NCBI GenBank assembly: GCA_002104945.1
Contig: MCFH01000019.1
Location: forward strand, 94,501-158,500
Direction of reading: 5' to 3'
DNA: 64,000 nt
DNA from: Piromyces finnis
Taxonomy: Eukaryota; Neocallimastigomycota; Neocallimastigomycetes; Neocallimastigales; Neocallimastigaceae
A program made the translations under genes and the position numbers. Every line of letters begins with the position of its first letter. The stretch's first letter is position 1. Under the pieces are notes generated by a model. That model saw nothing but the letters and a program-made list of their open reading frames with translations, was not told the origin of the DNA and did not search any database. Positions 26,401 through 44,007 of the stretch are shown piece by piece.

Positions 26401-26597
26401 AGTATGATAGTGGCTTTCTTACTTTAATTAAAATTACTAGAATACATTATACCCAATTTTTATTCATTTGTGTTTATTAAAACATATTTTTTTTATTTTT
26501 ATTTTTATTTTTTAATTTTTTATATTACATGTATTATAATTTTTATTAAATTAATAATATAATTTAAAATATTTGATGCCGTTAAAAAAAAAAAAAA
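23436..26597 (+). mobile_element. LINE copy B (non-LTR retrotransposon), 5'-truncated
   Basis: The body runs from the right copy of copy A's TSD to the tail GATGCCGTT plus 14 A (26583-26597). The reading frame also continues to the left of nested copy A, from about 22590 to 22717, so the true 5' end is probably there; no TSD for B was found. It carries the reverse transcriptase, a Cys/His region, an Asn-rich spacer and the family C-terminus. The endonuclease domain is missing. Family-level relatives in this window are copies A and C (same subfamily) and D (a related but distinct subfamily on the minus strand). Confidence 0.85.
23482..26340 (+). pseudogene. LINE reverse transcriptase ORF (copy B) with three in-frame stops
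   Basis: One frame spans the region but is cut by TAA at 25096-25098 and TGA at 25360-25362 and 25648-25650. Before the first stop lie RT motifs: SGPDGIPIEFYK, SNIVSIPKKSD, YRGISLIN, RPEQFGFRKKE, FLDLRKAYDS (Asp315), GVRQGCPLSPILFN and the catalytic FADD (Asp413-Asp414). After the stops come a Cys/His cluster (CKCGVQSIKHWLLDC), an Asn/Ser-rich spacer and the family tail. In copy C the third stop is a Cys codon (CPCC) and the frame otherwise matches, so the stops are decay and not recoding. The first TAA could come from CAA by a C-to-T change. RT would copy the element RNA at a nicked target; this copy cannot make full-length protein. Confidence 0.88.
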
Positions 26598-26852
26598 GCA
26601 TTTTATTAATCAATTAAAATAGATTTAAAATAATAAACTTAAAATTAGTATAAAATTAAAATTTGTTATTATACAAAATTCTATTGGTTAATAAAGTCAA
26701 AAATCAAAAGTTATTATAATAACATTTATATCATATCTTTCCATTATATTTTAAATGTTCGATTATAGGTATTATGAACCAATGTAATTTTTTTTTTTAG
26801 ACTAGGAAGAGAATACACATCTTTTATTTATTTACTTATTTAATTAGTGATA
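26598..26852. other. AT-rich spacer between LINE copies
   Basis: Flank to the right of the copy B poly(A) tail. It contains no gene; a T-rich run occurs at 26788-26798. Confidence 0.6.
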
Positions 26853-27251
26853 TTACATAATATTAGGTGATAATACATATTGATATTGAAATAATAAATA
26901 ATAAATAAAAATAATAAAATATATATAAATAAAAATATAAATATAAAAAAATATAAAATAATTATTTAAGTTGCATAAAAGTTCAATGAACTCTGCAATT
27001 TGTACTGTGTGGGATTGGTCCCTACCTAATAAATTAAATGAAATAAAAAAAAGAAGTAACATCAGGTATGATAGTGTGGTGTCCACTAAACTCTCCCATG
27101 AGTTCATAATGTATTCATTCGAATTTGAGGAAATACTATCATTGAACCCTGTGTACGGAACATTGGAAATGTTCCTTTGCCATATCGGTACGACGTCGGC
27201 GCTCTTGATTACGTTAGGTGTCTTACTAAACCTATCAAAAAGTAGCTTCAT
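26853..27251 (-). pseudogene. unassigned coding-like segment fused to LINE copy D
   Basis: The stretch from about 26960 to 27251 has clearly higher G+C than the flanks and an open minus-strand frame (KTPNVIKSADVVPIWQRN... to ...FIELLCNLNN). The frame abuts the broken RT of copy D. I do not recognise it. It may be the C-terminal end of the same LINE ORF joined to the RT by an internal deletion, because it ends in AT-rich DNA like a 3' UTR and contains an LLGRDQSH segment loosely similar to the FLLGGRS of the copy A-C tails. An overlapping plus-strand frame (26971-27291) is equally open but has no better support. Confidence 0.35.
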
Positions 27252-28186
27252 AGAAGGTCTAGAAAGGCGACATAAGTGGCTTTTCCTTTAAATTTTCTTC
27301 TTTGACAGATTTCTCTAATGGAAACAAATAAGCTAATACATTCTTCTTTATTACAAAAACCAAATTGCTCAGGTCTTATAAAATTATGAGAAAGAGCATA
27401 CTTTGAAATTCTATCAGTTACAATTTTTGAAATGATTTTAAGACCTACATTGATGAGAGAAATACCACGATAATTATTACAGTCTGAAAGATCGCCTTTC
27501 TTTGGAATAGAAACAATGAAAGCAGAATTCCATTTCAAAGGAAAGGATCCATTCCAGATTTTATTAAAAATTAATTTAAGACAATTTCCAGCAGACTTAT
27601 GATCTTTCTCCAGTTCTTCGTCACAAAAGAAAGCTTTGAAGAATTCAATTGGGATACCATCGGGACCTGGAGCCTTATTATTCTTCATTGACAGAACAAC
27701 ATTCCTAATTTCCTCAATAGAAATGGGACCATTTATATCCCATGCTATTTGATTGATATGGTTGAATTGGAAGGCTCTTTCCCAGTAACCACGATTTAAG
27801 CTGTGATTTGTAACATCAGATGCAAGATTTTCATAATGTTCAGCCCAACGTTTTAATTGTTCTTGAGGAGTAAATAAATCCTTGCCATTCTTGTCCTTAA
27901 TAGTTGAAACATGGGAGGACGAATAACTTGGTTTGGCAAGTTTTTTAAGGTCTTTCCAACCTTGTCTAAAGCTTTTATCAATAAAATGTTTACCGATAGA
28001 AACAATATTAGCTTTATAGAGATTTGATCTGAATTTACTCTTAACCTTTTTGATGGTATTACATAGATTTTGGTATATGGAGAACTGGTTAAGATAATTT
28101 TCCATGTCAGCGCAATCTGAAAGGGACTTAATATTTTTGTAAGCCAGGTGTTTTTCATGTGATAATTTTTGATGTATTGAGGGCAA
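27248..28186 (-). pseudogene. LINE reverse transcriptase N-terminal half (copy D)
   Basis: 312 codons open in a frame different from the endonuclease. RT fingers and palm motifs are visible: APGPDGIPIEFFK, FIVSIPKKGDL, YRGISLIN and RPEQFGFCNKEE, then FLDL followed by a stop at the junction. The palm is lost after motif A begins, so no polymerase can be made. Its match to copy B is patchy between conserved motifs, consistent with an older or different subfamily. Confidence 0.85.
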
Positions 28187-29545
28187 TGGAATGCTGGACC
28201 TTTTAAATCTGCAGGCACAATGGCTTTTATTTCTTTACCTATAGTTTTGGAGGTATTTAAAAATTTTGAAACCATATCATCAGCCGATACGCTATCGCAC
28301 TTTGCTTCAAACTCTGAAGCTAGAACAGCAAAGCGATTACTAGTAAAAATGTCAGAACACTTTGTGTTACAGATATGACTTGACCACTTAAAGGTCTTCT
28401 TAGGCTTTTTGAAACCATCAGAAGTGTCTTTTTTACTAGACACAAGGATCGGTTTGTGATCAGAAATATCTTGAAAAACTTTGCAAACTGAAGATTTGTT
28501 TATGTGTTCTGTCATAGCTTTGTTGTATATAATATGGTCAATGCATGAAGATTTAGATCCTTTTTCCCAGGTAAAATTATTACCAGTTAACTCAGCCATA
28601 GTCCAATCCGGGAAGTGTTGTGATATATAAGATTTGATTTTAATAGCTGACATATTGAAGTTTCCTACAAGGATAGCTGGGTGGTTGAATTTGTTATGTG
28701 TTGTTAACCACTTATCAAGTTCATCAAAGGCAATTAATCTAGCATCCGGCCATCTAGTTTGCGGGAAGTAAATATTACCGATGGTACATCTCTGGTTCCA
28801 AAATGATAGTATTGTAACTGAAATAATGTACTTATATAGAAGAGGTTCAGGAATAAGGGAACAAGAGTTATGAAAACCAATGTAAAGTCCTCTCATACCT
28901 GGAACTTTAGGATTAGCATGTCTGTGTACTGGTTTATAGTTCGGTAGGCATGGGGAGGAAATTGCATTACCACAGAGGAATTGGCTGTTACCTACTTCTT
29001 GAAGGCAGACACATACAGGTTTGAAAACAGAGATGAAGTATAAAACACCATCCTTTTTCTCAGGGTTCCAACTATTGATGTTCCAGCAAGTACATAAGTT
29101 GAAAAAGGAAGTATTAGAGCTTAAGTGACTAAAATAGAAATCGTCAGAGAGTGGACCAGTATTGGATTTGATAGATCGTTTGTTTTTGTATGATCTATTG
29201 TTTTTGAGCTTATCAATGAATTTCCAAGATATTTTACTAGAGATTGGGAATTTTTTAGAAAGTGAGTGTATAAGTAACATGGCTTTAAGCGAACATTTTC
29301 CATTAACTTTTAGAATGAAATACGTACCGAGTGATTGTGAATATTTTTTGGTGAGGGATTGAAGAATATCATTGAAAGGTTGAATGTCCTTTAAAAGAAA
29401 TTCCATTAGTCGTTGTCGTTGTTTTGACCATGAACTAAGATCATGAATAAAAATTAGATATATGATTTATTGGAGTTAGATCCGAAGAAACGAAGACCAC
29501 GTCGTAAGGTAGGTACAGTACAATTGGTATTGTTCATTTTGAAAG
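27250..29545 (-). mobile_element. LINE copy D, endonuclease plus half of RT, rearranged at its 3' side
   Basis: Read on the minus strand, a coding stretch opens at about 29545 (MNNTNCTVPTLRRG...), shifts frame near 29470, runs through an APE-type endonuclease, shifts again near 28170-28186 and ends within the RT at FLDL, directly before where the motif A residues KAYDS should follow. FADD and all later RT motifs are absent. Protein similarity to copy B in the RT is clear but far from identity, so this is another subfamily. No poly(A) tail or TSD is seen at the broken end. The 5' region on the minus strand (29560-29920) may be an upstream part of the element. Confidence 0.82.
28180..29406 (-). 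pseudogene. LINE endonuclease domain (copy D)
   Basis: Exonuclease-endonuclease-phosphatase fold. Numbering from the Met at 29406: Asn111 in NINSWN, Glu137 in LQEV, Asn249 in VGNFN, Asp290-His291 in CIDHI and Ser315-Asp316-His317 in ISDHKP. These are the metal and phosphate ligands of APE-like endonucleases that nick the target for primed reverse transcription. The Asp of the usual GDFN motif is Asn here, which should weaken or abolish nicking. The frame enters junk after about residue 410 because of a frameshift; the RT continues in another frame. Confidence 0.85.
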
Positions 29546-30941
29546 AACTTATTGTGACAACAGATATTAATAAATTGAAGAATTGAATATATTGATATAA
29601 ATAAGATAATGAAATAAAATATTTAGTAGAATATAAATAATATTAGTAATGACGGATATATTATATAGCTAGTGGATTATTTGTCAAACAATATTTTAAA
29701 TTTAATAACTGGAAAAGTGGCTAAGTTGTTGACAAACTTAGTTCTAACTCTACTGAAGACTTTAAACGGGAAAATAAATTTTGAATATCTATCACTTTGA
29801 ATTTCTGTGTTATAACTGTATTTATATTTTGAAAGCTCTTTATATTTATAAGATTTGTATTATTTATTGAATGATTATTGTATTGTGTTGATTCTGATTG
29901 TTGAATTTGAACATTCATTTAGACTATTTATGTTGTAAGGTAGAGAGATAATAAGAGTTAAAAGTTGATAAATCAAAATATAATGAAAAAAAGATGAAGA
30001 ATTTTGGGTAAACATAATAAATATTTTTTAAAGATAAAATTGAAACAAGCATAGTATTTATAATATAAAAAATAGAATACTCGATTTTCCAGGATAGAAG
30101 CTTTGATAACAAAAAAGGTTAAAAAAAAAGGTTAAAAAAAAGGTGTTAATACTTACCATAATAGTCCATAATAAACATACAAATATATAAATATACATAT
30201 AATATAAAGTATAAAATATATATATAGAAAAAGAGATAGAAAAAATATACAAAAGAATGTTAGTAGAAAAGAGATTCCTTGGAAAATCTAGAGTTACAAA
30301 AAATAAGAAATAAAAAAGATATTACTAGAATCATATAAAATCATAAAAGAAAAATAAAAAAGCCGCGCCCCTCGAAAAAAATAAAAAATAGAAATAGAAA
30401 AAATAAAAAGATTAAATATGATTATAGTAATGAAAGACGCACCCCACAACGAAACTCAAGAATAAATGAAAGGAATAACAAACTAACTGAAAAAAAAAAA
30501 ACTATCTGACTAATCAACATATAAAGAGTAGAAAGGAATAAAAGAACAAAGAGAATAAGTAATAAATTGGGATAACAAAATGTCTATGAAAGCTAAAAAT
30601 AATCACTATATTTTTCAAAAATTGCATTATATAATAGAATTACATTTTTAAAAAAAGCAAAAACAAAAGAAATAAACATTTTAACTATTTTAAAATTCTA
30701 GAGTTTTTTTTTTTTTTTTAAAGGTTTTTTTTTTTTTATTACTTTATTTTTTTTTTATATTTAATTGAATCTTAATTTATAAAGTTTGGAAATATTTAAA
30801 TAACAATATACCATACTTTTTTTTTTTTTGATTTATATATATTGTTATTTATTTACATGAATATAAATTTAAACATTATAAATTTTGAAATTATGAAATT
30901 TAACAAGTGTAGTTTCTTTCCTTTTTTTCTTTCTTAATCAG

Positions 30942-30982
<41 letters not shown>

Positions 30983-31367
30983 AATAATGAATATATACTT
31001 TTATTGCATTTTTTTAAATTTTTTTTTTAATTAGAATAATAGATAGTTCTTTTGTATTAATTATTAACATTAATATTTCATTATCTATTTTTGTATTAAT
31101 TATTATTATAGAGTATATATTTACCATTATTATTATTGTTGTAATTGTAATTATTATTGTATATTATATATTTTCTATTATTATTGTTGTAATTGTTATT
31201 TATTAAATAATCATTATTACTAATTTTATAATTATTATAATTATAATTATTCTAATTATAAAAAAGGCATATTGTTTTATGAATTATTATTAATCTTTTT
31301 TATATTTTAAATTTTTTTTTCAAACTTTTTATATTTTTTGTTTATAGTAAATTTTTTTTATGTTTTA
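29546..31367. other. spacer between LINE D and the LRR receptor gene
   Basis: Mostly A-rich DNA. A minus-strand frame at 29721-29918 (65 codons) is better balanced than random AT frames and could be an N-terminal remnant of LINE D. A small GC patch (AGCCGCGCCCCTCG, about 30361-30374) stands out. A poly(A) run of nearly 40 lies at 30942-30979, followed by tandem TAT/TTG-rich repeats at 31080-31260. No other gene is seen. Confidence 0.5.
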
Positions 31368-34300
31368 TTAATTATTACTACTTTTCTTGGAATCAATTGG
31401 ATGATCTAACTTCATATTACCTTCTGAATATGGTGGAGGACAAGATTGTGGATTATTCACGAGATTTGTATTTACCATATTAATATTTGGCATATTAGCA
31501 TTTTGATAATTTGAAATTAATGATGTATTCATATTTTGGAATCCTTGAGGAGCAAAGTTTAAATTATTCATTAATTGGAAATTTTGAGATAAATTAACTG
31601 GACTATTTAGAGTTTGGAAATTTTGAGATAAACTAGCTGGATTGTTCATAGCTTGGAAATTTTGAGATAAATTAATTGAATTATTTATTCCTTGGAAACT
31701 TTGGGAACCTAAGGATGGTGAATACATGCTTTGTACATCTTGAATTGTACTCATTGAAGTATTTAAGTTTTGGAAACTTTGAGATGGATTGGAAGGACTA
31801 TTGTCGACGACGGATTCTTCATCATTCTTACCATCTTCAGAATTATTTAATTCAGTTTTACCAGAGGAAAAATCAATCTCTTGCTCTTTATCTTTTTTTT
31901 CTTTCTTACTTTTAAATATACACTTTTTGATAAAGATATATATAATTCTTAACAAAATAATGGCACCAATAAATATTAAAACACCTATAATTATTTTCTT
32001 GATTAAATTGTAATTTTTATTAACATAAGTATATACAGAATAATCAATATCATGGATAGTTTTAATTTCATAATCAGAACATTCTTTAGTGAAAGTTGAA
32101 GAATAGCCAAAAACAAAACTACATGTATTTTGTTGATAGCATTGTGGTATAGTATTTTCAAAATTACAAACATTAATTTCACTTCCAAATGTAACAATAG
32201 GAGAATTAAGATTTTGTAAATCTGCAAGGTTTCTATTGATGATTTGCGTGAAAATAATTAAATTAGTTTTATTTACAAATTAATAAAATTTGAAAAATAA
32301 AATAGTATTATTACTTATATGATAATATATTAAATTATAATAACTATTTATCTATCTAAAATACAGCATAATATATTATAATACTTACAAATATTTTAAA
32401 TTAGATAAAGCATACATATTCTTTGGTAATGAACTTATCGAAGTACCGCTGAGATCCCTAGAGAAATATTTAATTATATATTATTTTTCACAAAATCATT
32501 ATATTAATAGACTATTTTTAATATATTGTTTTTCTTTTTAATTATTTAAAAGATTTACTTACAAATTTTCTAGGGTGTTTAATGTATAAATATTCTCAGG
32601 AATATTTTTTATATTTTTATTTGAACCAAGTGTACTATATTTAATTCAATAAAATTTTTACAATTTTATATGATCGATTAATATTATGTTTTGATTTTTT
32701 AGTTTAACTATATATGAATTTTATTAAGAAAACTTTTAATTACAGAGATTTTAATTTCACTTCAGCATCAATAAAAGTTTTAATAATATTATCATTAAAA
32801 TTATTATTTCTTCCTTCACTTTAAATATAGATGAAAATTAATATTACAATATATATTTTTATTTATAATACAATAAAATGATTTAATATTTTAATATATA
32901 AAATTAATAATTAAATAATAATAATAATAATTACAAGCTTTTTAAATTTTTAGAACCACTTAAAGATATTGATGAAACTAAATTATTATTTAAATTACTG
33001 TAATATTATATATATACGAAAAAGGTTTGAAAATTAATACTTTATATATTTACAATTTTAATTTTATATGAAATTAGTTCAATATTACATACATATTTTT
33101 TAAGGATTCTGGAATAACTAAATTTCCATTAATGCTGTTTCCTCCGATTATTCTATTGATATTTTAAATTATATTATGAAAAAAAAAATTAAAAAACCAT
33201 TACTCTCTAAATATATAAAAAAAAAAAAGTATTATCAATATGAATTACTTACAAAGTTTCAATGCTCTTAAAATCTTTAATTTCATTTGTTATTTCACAA
33301 TTAATATTATTACGTGAAATATCTCTTTTAATTTTTAAGAATAAAATATATTAATAAAATATAGTAAAATATTATATTAGTATACATTTTAATTCATTTT
33401 CTTAAAGAATATATTAATAATGTGAAATAATATTAATATTACAATTCAACGAGTTTCTTTAAATTCTTTAATTGATATGGAAATGCAATAAGTTCATTAT
33501 TGTTTAAGTTTCTATTAAAATTTTAAAAAATTATTTTAAAGTATTGTTATTATATTATTATTCATTACAGCATTTTTAATTTTTTTTCTTTTATTAATAT
33601 AGTAAAATTACATTTTAGCAATTTTATTATTTGAACTTAGGTTATTTGGAATAGTGGTAATATTTGCTTTAGAAATTTCTCTATTGATAAATATGCAAAC
33701 AATTAATGTATCGATTTATTAGTTTTCATATTAATTTTTCAAATATATTATAAAAAAATGCCAGTGTTTTTAAAAAGTATATATATATATATTAATTAGG
33801 AAAAAAAATATTTTTTTTATAAAAGTTTTGATATAATGATACTTACAAGATTTCTAAATTTGGTAATTCGAAGAAACGTTCAGGTAAAGACTTATTGAAA
33901 ATAGAGATAAATTTATCTGAACGACTGGTGAATGTTCTAATTGTATTAAATTTAATAAAATATAATTGATATGTATTTATAATATTAATATATTATTACA
34001 GCAGTTGTTATTATTAAAATCATAAATTTTATATTATATGAAAGTCATTACAAATGCTTTAGTTTTTCTAAAATTGGAAAATCAGAAAATGAAATTGATG
34101 TCATGGTGTTTGATATTACATTGTCATCAAGATATCTATTAATTTAAATTAATAATTATTAAATATAATTTTCCAAATATAAAATATATTTTATTAAAAA
34201 AAAAAAAATATTAGTTTAGTTTAATTTCAATATAGTTAGTTTTTATTACTTACATTGATTCGATGCTATCGCTATCATCTTTACATAAAATGTAATGACT

Positions 34301-34429
34301 TTTGCCACAACATTCAACACCATTAATTCCATTTTTTTTTAAAAAACCATTTATATTATCACAATCAGAATTACAAAATACCGATAAACTATTTATCAAG
34401 AATAAACCCAGAGTAATATATTTCTTCAT
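31368..34429 (-). CDS. LRR receptor-like single-pass membrane protein, 12 exons
   Basis: Minus-strand exons: 34429-34254, 34135-34052, 33936-33847, 33680-33612, 33511-33443, 33324-33253, 33152-33093, 32997-32935, 32818-32744, 32634-32563, 32457-32389 and 32232-31368. All eleven introns are phase 2 with GT/AG borders, and the product is 587 residues. Residues 1-20 are a signal peptide, followed by a Cys-containing cap (ECCG, C49). Exons 2-11 mostly encode one leucine-rich repeat each (60-90 nt, ending ...L.xL). A Cys-containing juxtamembrane region (Cys322, 331, 337, 351) leads to a membrane helix at about 378-400 and a basic stop-transfer segment. The 185-residue cytosolic tail has a 13-residue repeat (SQNFQ.xN...) and a PPPY motif (565-568). 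There is no kinase domain. A role as a surface adhesion or ligand-binding receptor is inferred. Confidence 0.85.
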
Positions 34430-39758
<5,329 letters not shown>

Positions 39759-41022
39759 ATGGTTGAATCTCATCGTTCTAGTTTCGGTTTTCGTTTAGCT
39801 GTCTTTAATCAAGCTTTCAAGGAACAAGTCAATGCTCAATTTGGTTTCTTCCAACCAGTAAAAACTGTCGACCCAAAAGTTGAAGAAGCTGTTGGTCAAC
39901 TTTCCAAATTAAAAAGATATATTAAACAATCTGAAGAAAGCGTTAGAAAAATGATTTCTGGAATGAGACAAACTATGGATGCTCAAAAACAATTTGCTGT
40001 TGTTTCAAAAGATGCTAAAATAAAAAGAGGTATTTACATCAGAATTTAAATATTTATTGAAAATTTATTATTATTTAAAATTTTAAAAATAAATCAACTA
40101 GTTATTGGGAAAATGTATTATACAACCAACAAATTATAGAAAGGATAAAAAGGAATATTATATAATTACAGTAATGTTATTGTAAACAACAACAACAGTA
40201 ATAATAGTAATAATGATGATAATAATAATGATAATAGTAACAATAAAAACTAATAAAAATAGTAATAATACAATAATAATAATAATAATAATAATAATTA
40301 AAAGAAAACAGGATATTTTGATAATATTCGAAATTATGTTATAATATTATTGATAAAGTTTTATTAGTAAAATATTCCTTTTTAAAATAAATATTTTCAC
40401 CAAATTCTATCTTTTTTCGATTTTTTTTAGTTGACATTATTCTTTTTTCTTTTATAATACTTTTTATTAACATATTATATTTATTCTAATTTTATCTATA
40501 ATTTTAGATGATACCAATTTAAAGAAAAGATTAAGTTTAGTTAGTGATGCCTTAAGTTCCAACTCAAAAGATATTGAATGTTTATATTTACCAGCTATGG
40601 AAAATTTCCACGATTGGTTAAACACTTTCTTAGATAAAGCTATTGGTGATGCTGAAGATTCAGTTAATAACTATAATAATATTCGTACTGAAATGGACAC
40701 TATAAATCAAATTATAAGTCAAACAAAAGAAAGAATAGCAGAAGAAATTGCTGGAAGTCAAGAACAAAGACGTCTTTCTTTATTATTAAAGGAACACGAA
40801 CAAACCTATAAAATTAAAAAGGCTAAATATGATATGTTAGTTGAACAAGTTATTCAAAAGGTTGAATTATTAGAAACTAAACGTAAGGCTGATATGCCAA
40901 ACTATATCCAATCTATGTATGATTCCATGCGTGTCTTTTATAATCAATCATTAAAACATTTTTCTGAAAGTTCCAGCACTACTGAATTAACTATACCAAC
41001 TCCAAGCACTGTTTCTCAATAA
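39759..41022 (+). CDS. BAR-domain protein (Rvs161/Hob3/amphiphysin-like), two exons
   Basis: Exons 39759-40029 and 40508-41022 join across a 478-nt phase-1 intron (GTATTT...TTTTAG) to give 261 residues, the usual size of a BAR-only protein such as Rvs161. The first ~25 residues can form an amphipathic helix. Then come TVDPKVEEAVGQLSKLKRYIKQSEESVRKMI, a long central helix with a kink region around the splice site, and a last helical hairpin (EHEQTYKIKKAKYDMLVEQVIQKVELLETKRKADMPNY) ending in a short Ser/Thr tail. No SH3 domain follows. BAR dimers bind and bend negatively charged membranes and act in endocytosis and actin patch function. The large intron carries CAA, AGTAAT and AAT repeats. The start ATG lies in an A-rich context (AAAAAATGG), and codon use is richer in C than in neighbouring DNA, as for an expressed housekeeping gene. 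Confidence 0.85.
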
Positions 41023-44007
41023 TTTAATTCTATTCTTTAATTTTTAAAAGTTCATTTTTTTTACAATAATTAATAATAGCCAAAATATATATATAAATAT
41101 TCTTTTTTTCTTTAATTACAAAGAAAAAAAAACAAAGTCAAGTATAATTTAGTTCCGTCCTTTAAAAAACCAAAAAAAAAAATATTGTTTTACATGCACA
41201 ACTTTTTCTTTCTTTTTCTTTCTTTTTTTTTTTTTTTTCTTTACACATAAGGAATTTTTAAACGTAATTCAAAAAAAAAAAAATTATAATTCTTAATTTT
41301 ATATTTTTATTACTACAAGTTATAATATGACATTAAAAATATTTCAACATAATCAGTGATATTAATGACAATTACAATCAAAGATCTTTCAATTATAATA
41401 GCTAACATTATTAAAAAGAAAGAGAGAGAGAGAAAAGGGAAAAAAAAAAAAGATATAATAAAAGCAAATATATTACAAAAAAAAAAAAAACAGCAATTTA
41501 ATGAAAGAAAAATATACATTTAAAAAAAATATATAATAATATGTATTTATAAAATCAATAATATTTTTTTTATATATATATAAACCCCAAATTGATTATA
41601 AAATAATTTTTAATCAGTACAAAAAAAAAAAAAAGCACATATTTTTTTATATATATTTTTTATTTTTAAAAGGTATTTATAAATATTATTTAAAATACGT
41701 ATTAATAAATAAAAATAAAATAAAAAATAACATTATATAAAATATAAAATACATTAGTCTTTTGCATATGTATAATATATAATATATATTATATATATAT
41801 ATATTTTCTTGTTTATATTAAATAGTTAATATTTAAATAAAATTATAAATAGCATTAGAAAAGGAAAAATATAATATGATTATTATTATTATGATAGTGA
41901 TAAATCTAAAATAATATAAAATTTAAATATTTATTTGTGGTAAAGTTAGTTTTTAGATAAATATGATAGATCTTGTAATTATTATTATTATTATTGTTGT
42001 TGTTGTTGTTGTTGTTGTTAGTATTAGTATTAGTATTATTAGTATTATTAATATTTAGTATAGATGATTTTGATATTAATAAACTGGAAATATTTTATAT
42101 TTATTACTTGAAACTGCCTATAAATGCTAAGTAATAAGTAAACTAATTTTTACTTAATAAATATTAATAAATAAAAATTAATATTAATATATATTTTCAA
42201 GTTTTGCTTAATTTAGTATTTAAATTATTTTTATTGGGTCAATATTAAAATAATAATAATGCTTTTAATTTTTCTTTAAATATTAATTTCATTGAAAAGA
42301 ATGTAATAAATAATAAATAAATATCATTTCATTTATTATTAAAGATTATTAAATTTAAAATGTATATTAATAAAGCTTTATTTAGCGTGTTTTTTTTTTA
42401 TCTATAATTAAAAATTATTCTTTAATTTTTCTATAATAGAATAAATAAATGATATTTATATAATTAGAAAAAAAAAATCTATATAAATTAAAATTATTTC
42501 TTTTTCTTTTTCATCTTTCTTTTTTATTATAATTATTATTATTACATTTATTTATTATTTTTTTTAAATTAATTCATTTTCTCCCTGATTTATTAGGTTT
42601 TTATATTGTTATCTACTTTTATAAATATTTATAATTGTTTTTTTAATTTCATATTACTTTTTTTTTTTTCACTTGGTCTTAAATCAATGAAAGGTAGAAA
42701 TATGAATTTTATCCTATCATTTATTGCTACTAGTAAAGTTTCTAATATCTTTTTTATATATGATTATGACTTATAAATAACTGTAAATGTTTTCAATAAT
42801 TTCTATATTTTATTAAAAATAAAATGGTAATATTAAATGATAGTTATTATAACTTAAAATATTTTTATATACAATAATATACAATAATTAATTAATATAT
42901 AAAAATTTTAATGAATATTGTTCATTAAAATAATGAAAAATATTTTAAATAATATTAATGTTTTTTTTAATTCTAATTAATAATTTATTCAATTTTCCCA
43001 TTGGGTTTTGTGATATTTTTAAAAGTTTCATTATTACTTTTGACAACATTTTTATGAATTAAATATTAAAATTTTCCCATTGAATAATTATTATAAAGAT
43101 TGGATGATGATGGTTTAATTATGTACATAATATAATATATAAATTGTACTTTATAATTTTCTTTTTTTATTATACCTTTAAATTCTTTTATTAAATAATA
43201 ATACTTTTTTTGATTGTTTTTTAAATAAAAAAAAATATTTATAAAAAATGCCATTTTTTATTTATATAAATAAAATACTTTTTTATATTTTCTTTTGTTT
43301 CCCTTTATATAAATTAATTCACCGTTAATATTAATAAGATTTTATTAAAAAATAGTTTGTAAAATTATTTTTTAATATTAATGTCTTTTTAATTCAAATA
43401 TTTTATAATAAATAAGATTTATATAAATAGAAAACATAAACTTTAATACTATTATAGTGGAAATAATAATGCCAAGTGTAACAATTAAATATTTTATATT
43501 TTCCGTATTTAATTTATTTTTGAACTTTGTATTTGAAAATTTTAATTAAAAAAATATATTTTATATATTAATTTTGATATATACAAATTTTGTGTCTTAT
43601 TTTTCATTGGTTCTTTATTGTGTAAATTTATTTATAAAACTAAAAATAATATAAAATAATAAAATTTTTTATTATATTTTACTTAATAATAATGTATATA
43701 GATATAAAGAAACAATAACTTTTATATTATTTATTTAAATTATTTTAATATTATTATATTATTTATTTAAATTATTTTAATATTAAACTCATTATTATTT
43801 AATATAAAAAAAGAAACTAAAATGAATGCATTCGGATTTTATTCATATCTATAATAGCAAAATTTTTTTCGTATATAAAAAGGAAAATTTTTATCTTTTT
43901 TTTTTTTATAATTTATTTATCTTTTGTAACATTAAAACTATTAGTATTATTTTATCCCTAAAAAACAAACAAATTTATAATATTTAGATTTCTACTTTAT
44001 CATAAAA
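41023..44007. other. gene-poor AT-rich stretch
   Basis: The 3' UTR of the BAR gene is followed by poly(A)/poly(T), an AGAG-rich purine patch (41417-41451) and a (TTG)n/(TTA)n block at 41976-42050. No gene is seen before the pectate lyase. Confidence 0.6.

Noticed and set aside
26971-27291. 106-codon plus-strand frame at the LINE D junction
   Set aside because: Overlaps the minus-strand LINE-derived frame; no recognisable motif and no start evidence, so it is not listed as a gene.
29721-29918. 65-codon minus-strand frame upstream of LINE D
   Set aside because: Could be the N-terminal part of the LINE, but there is no motif to prove it; mentioned only in the spacer entry.
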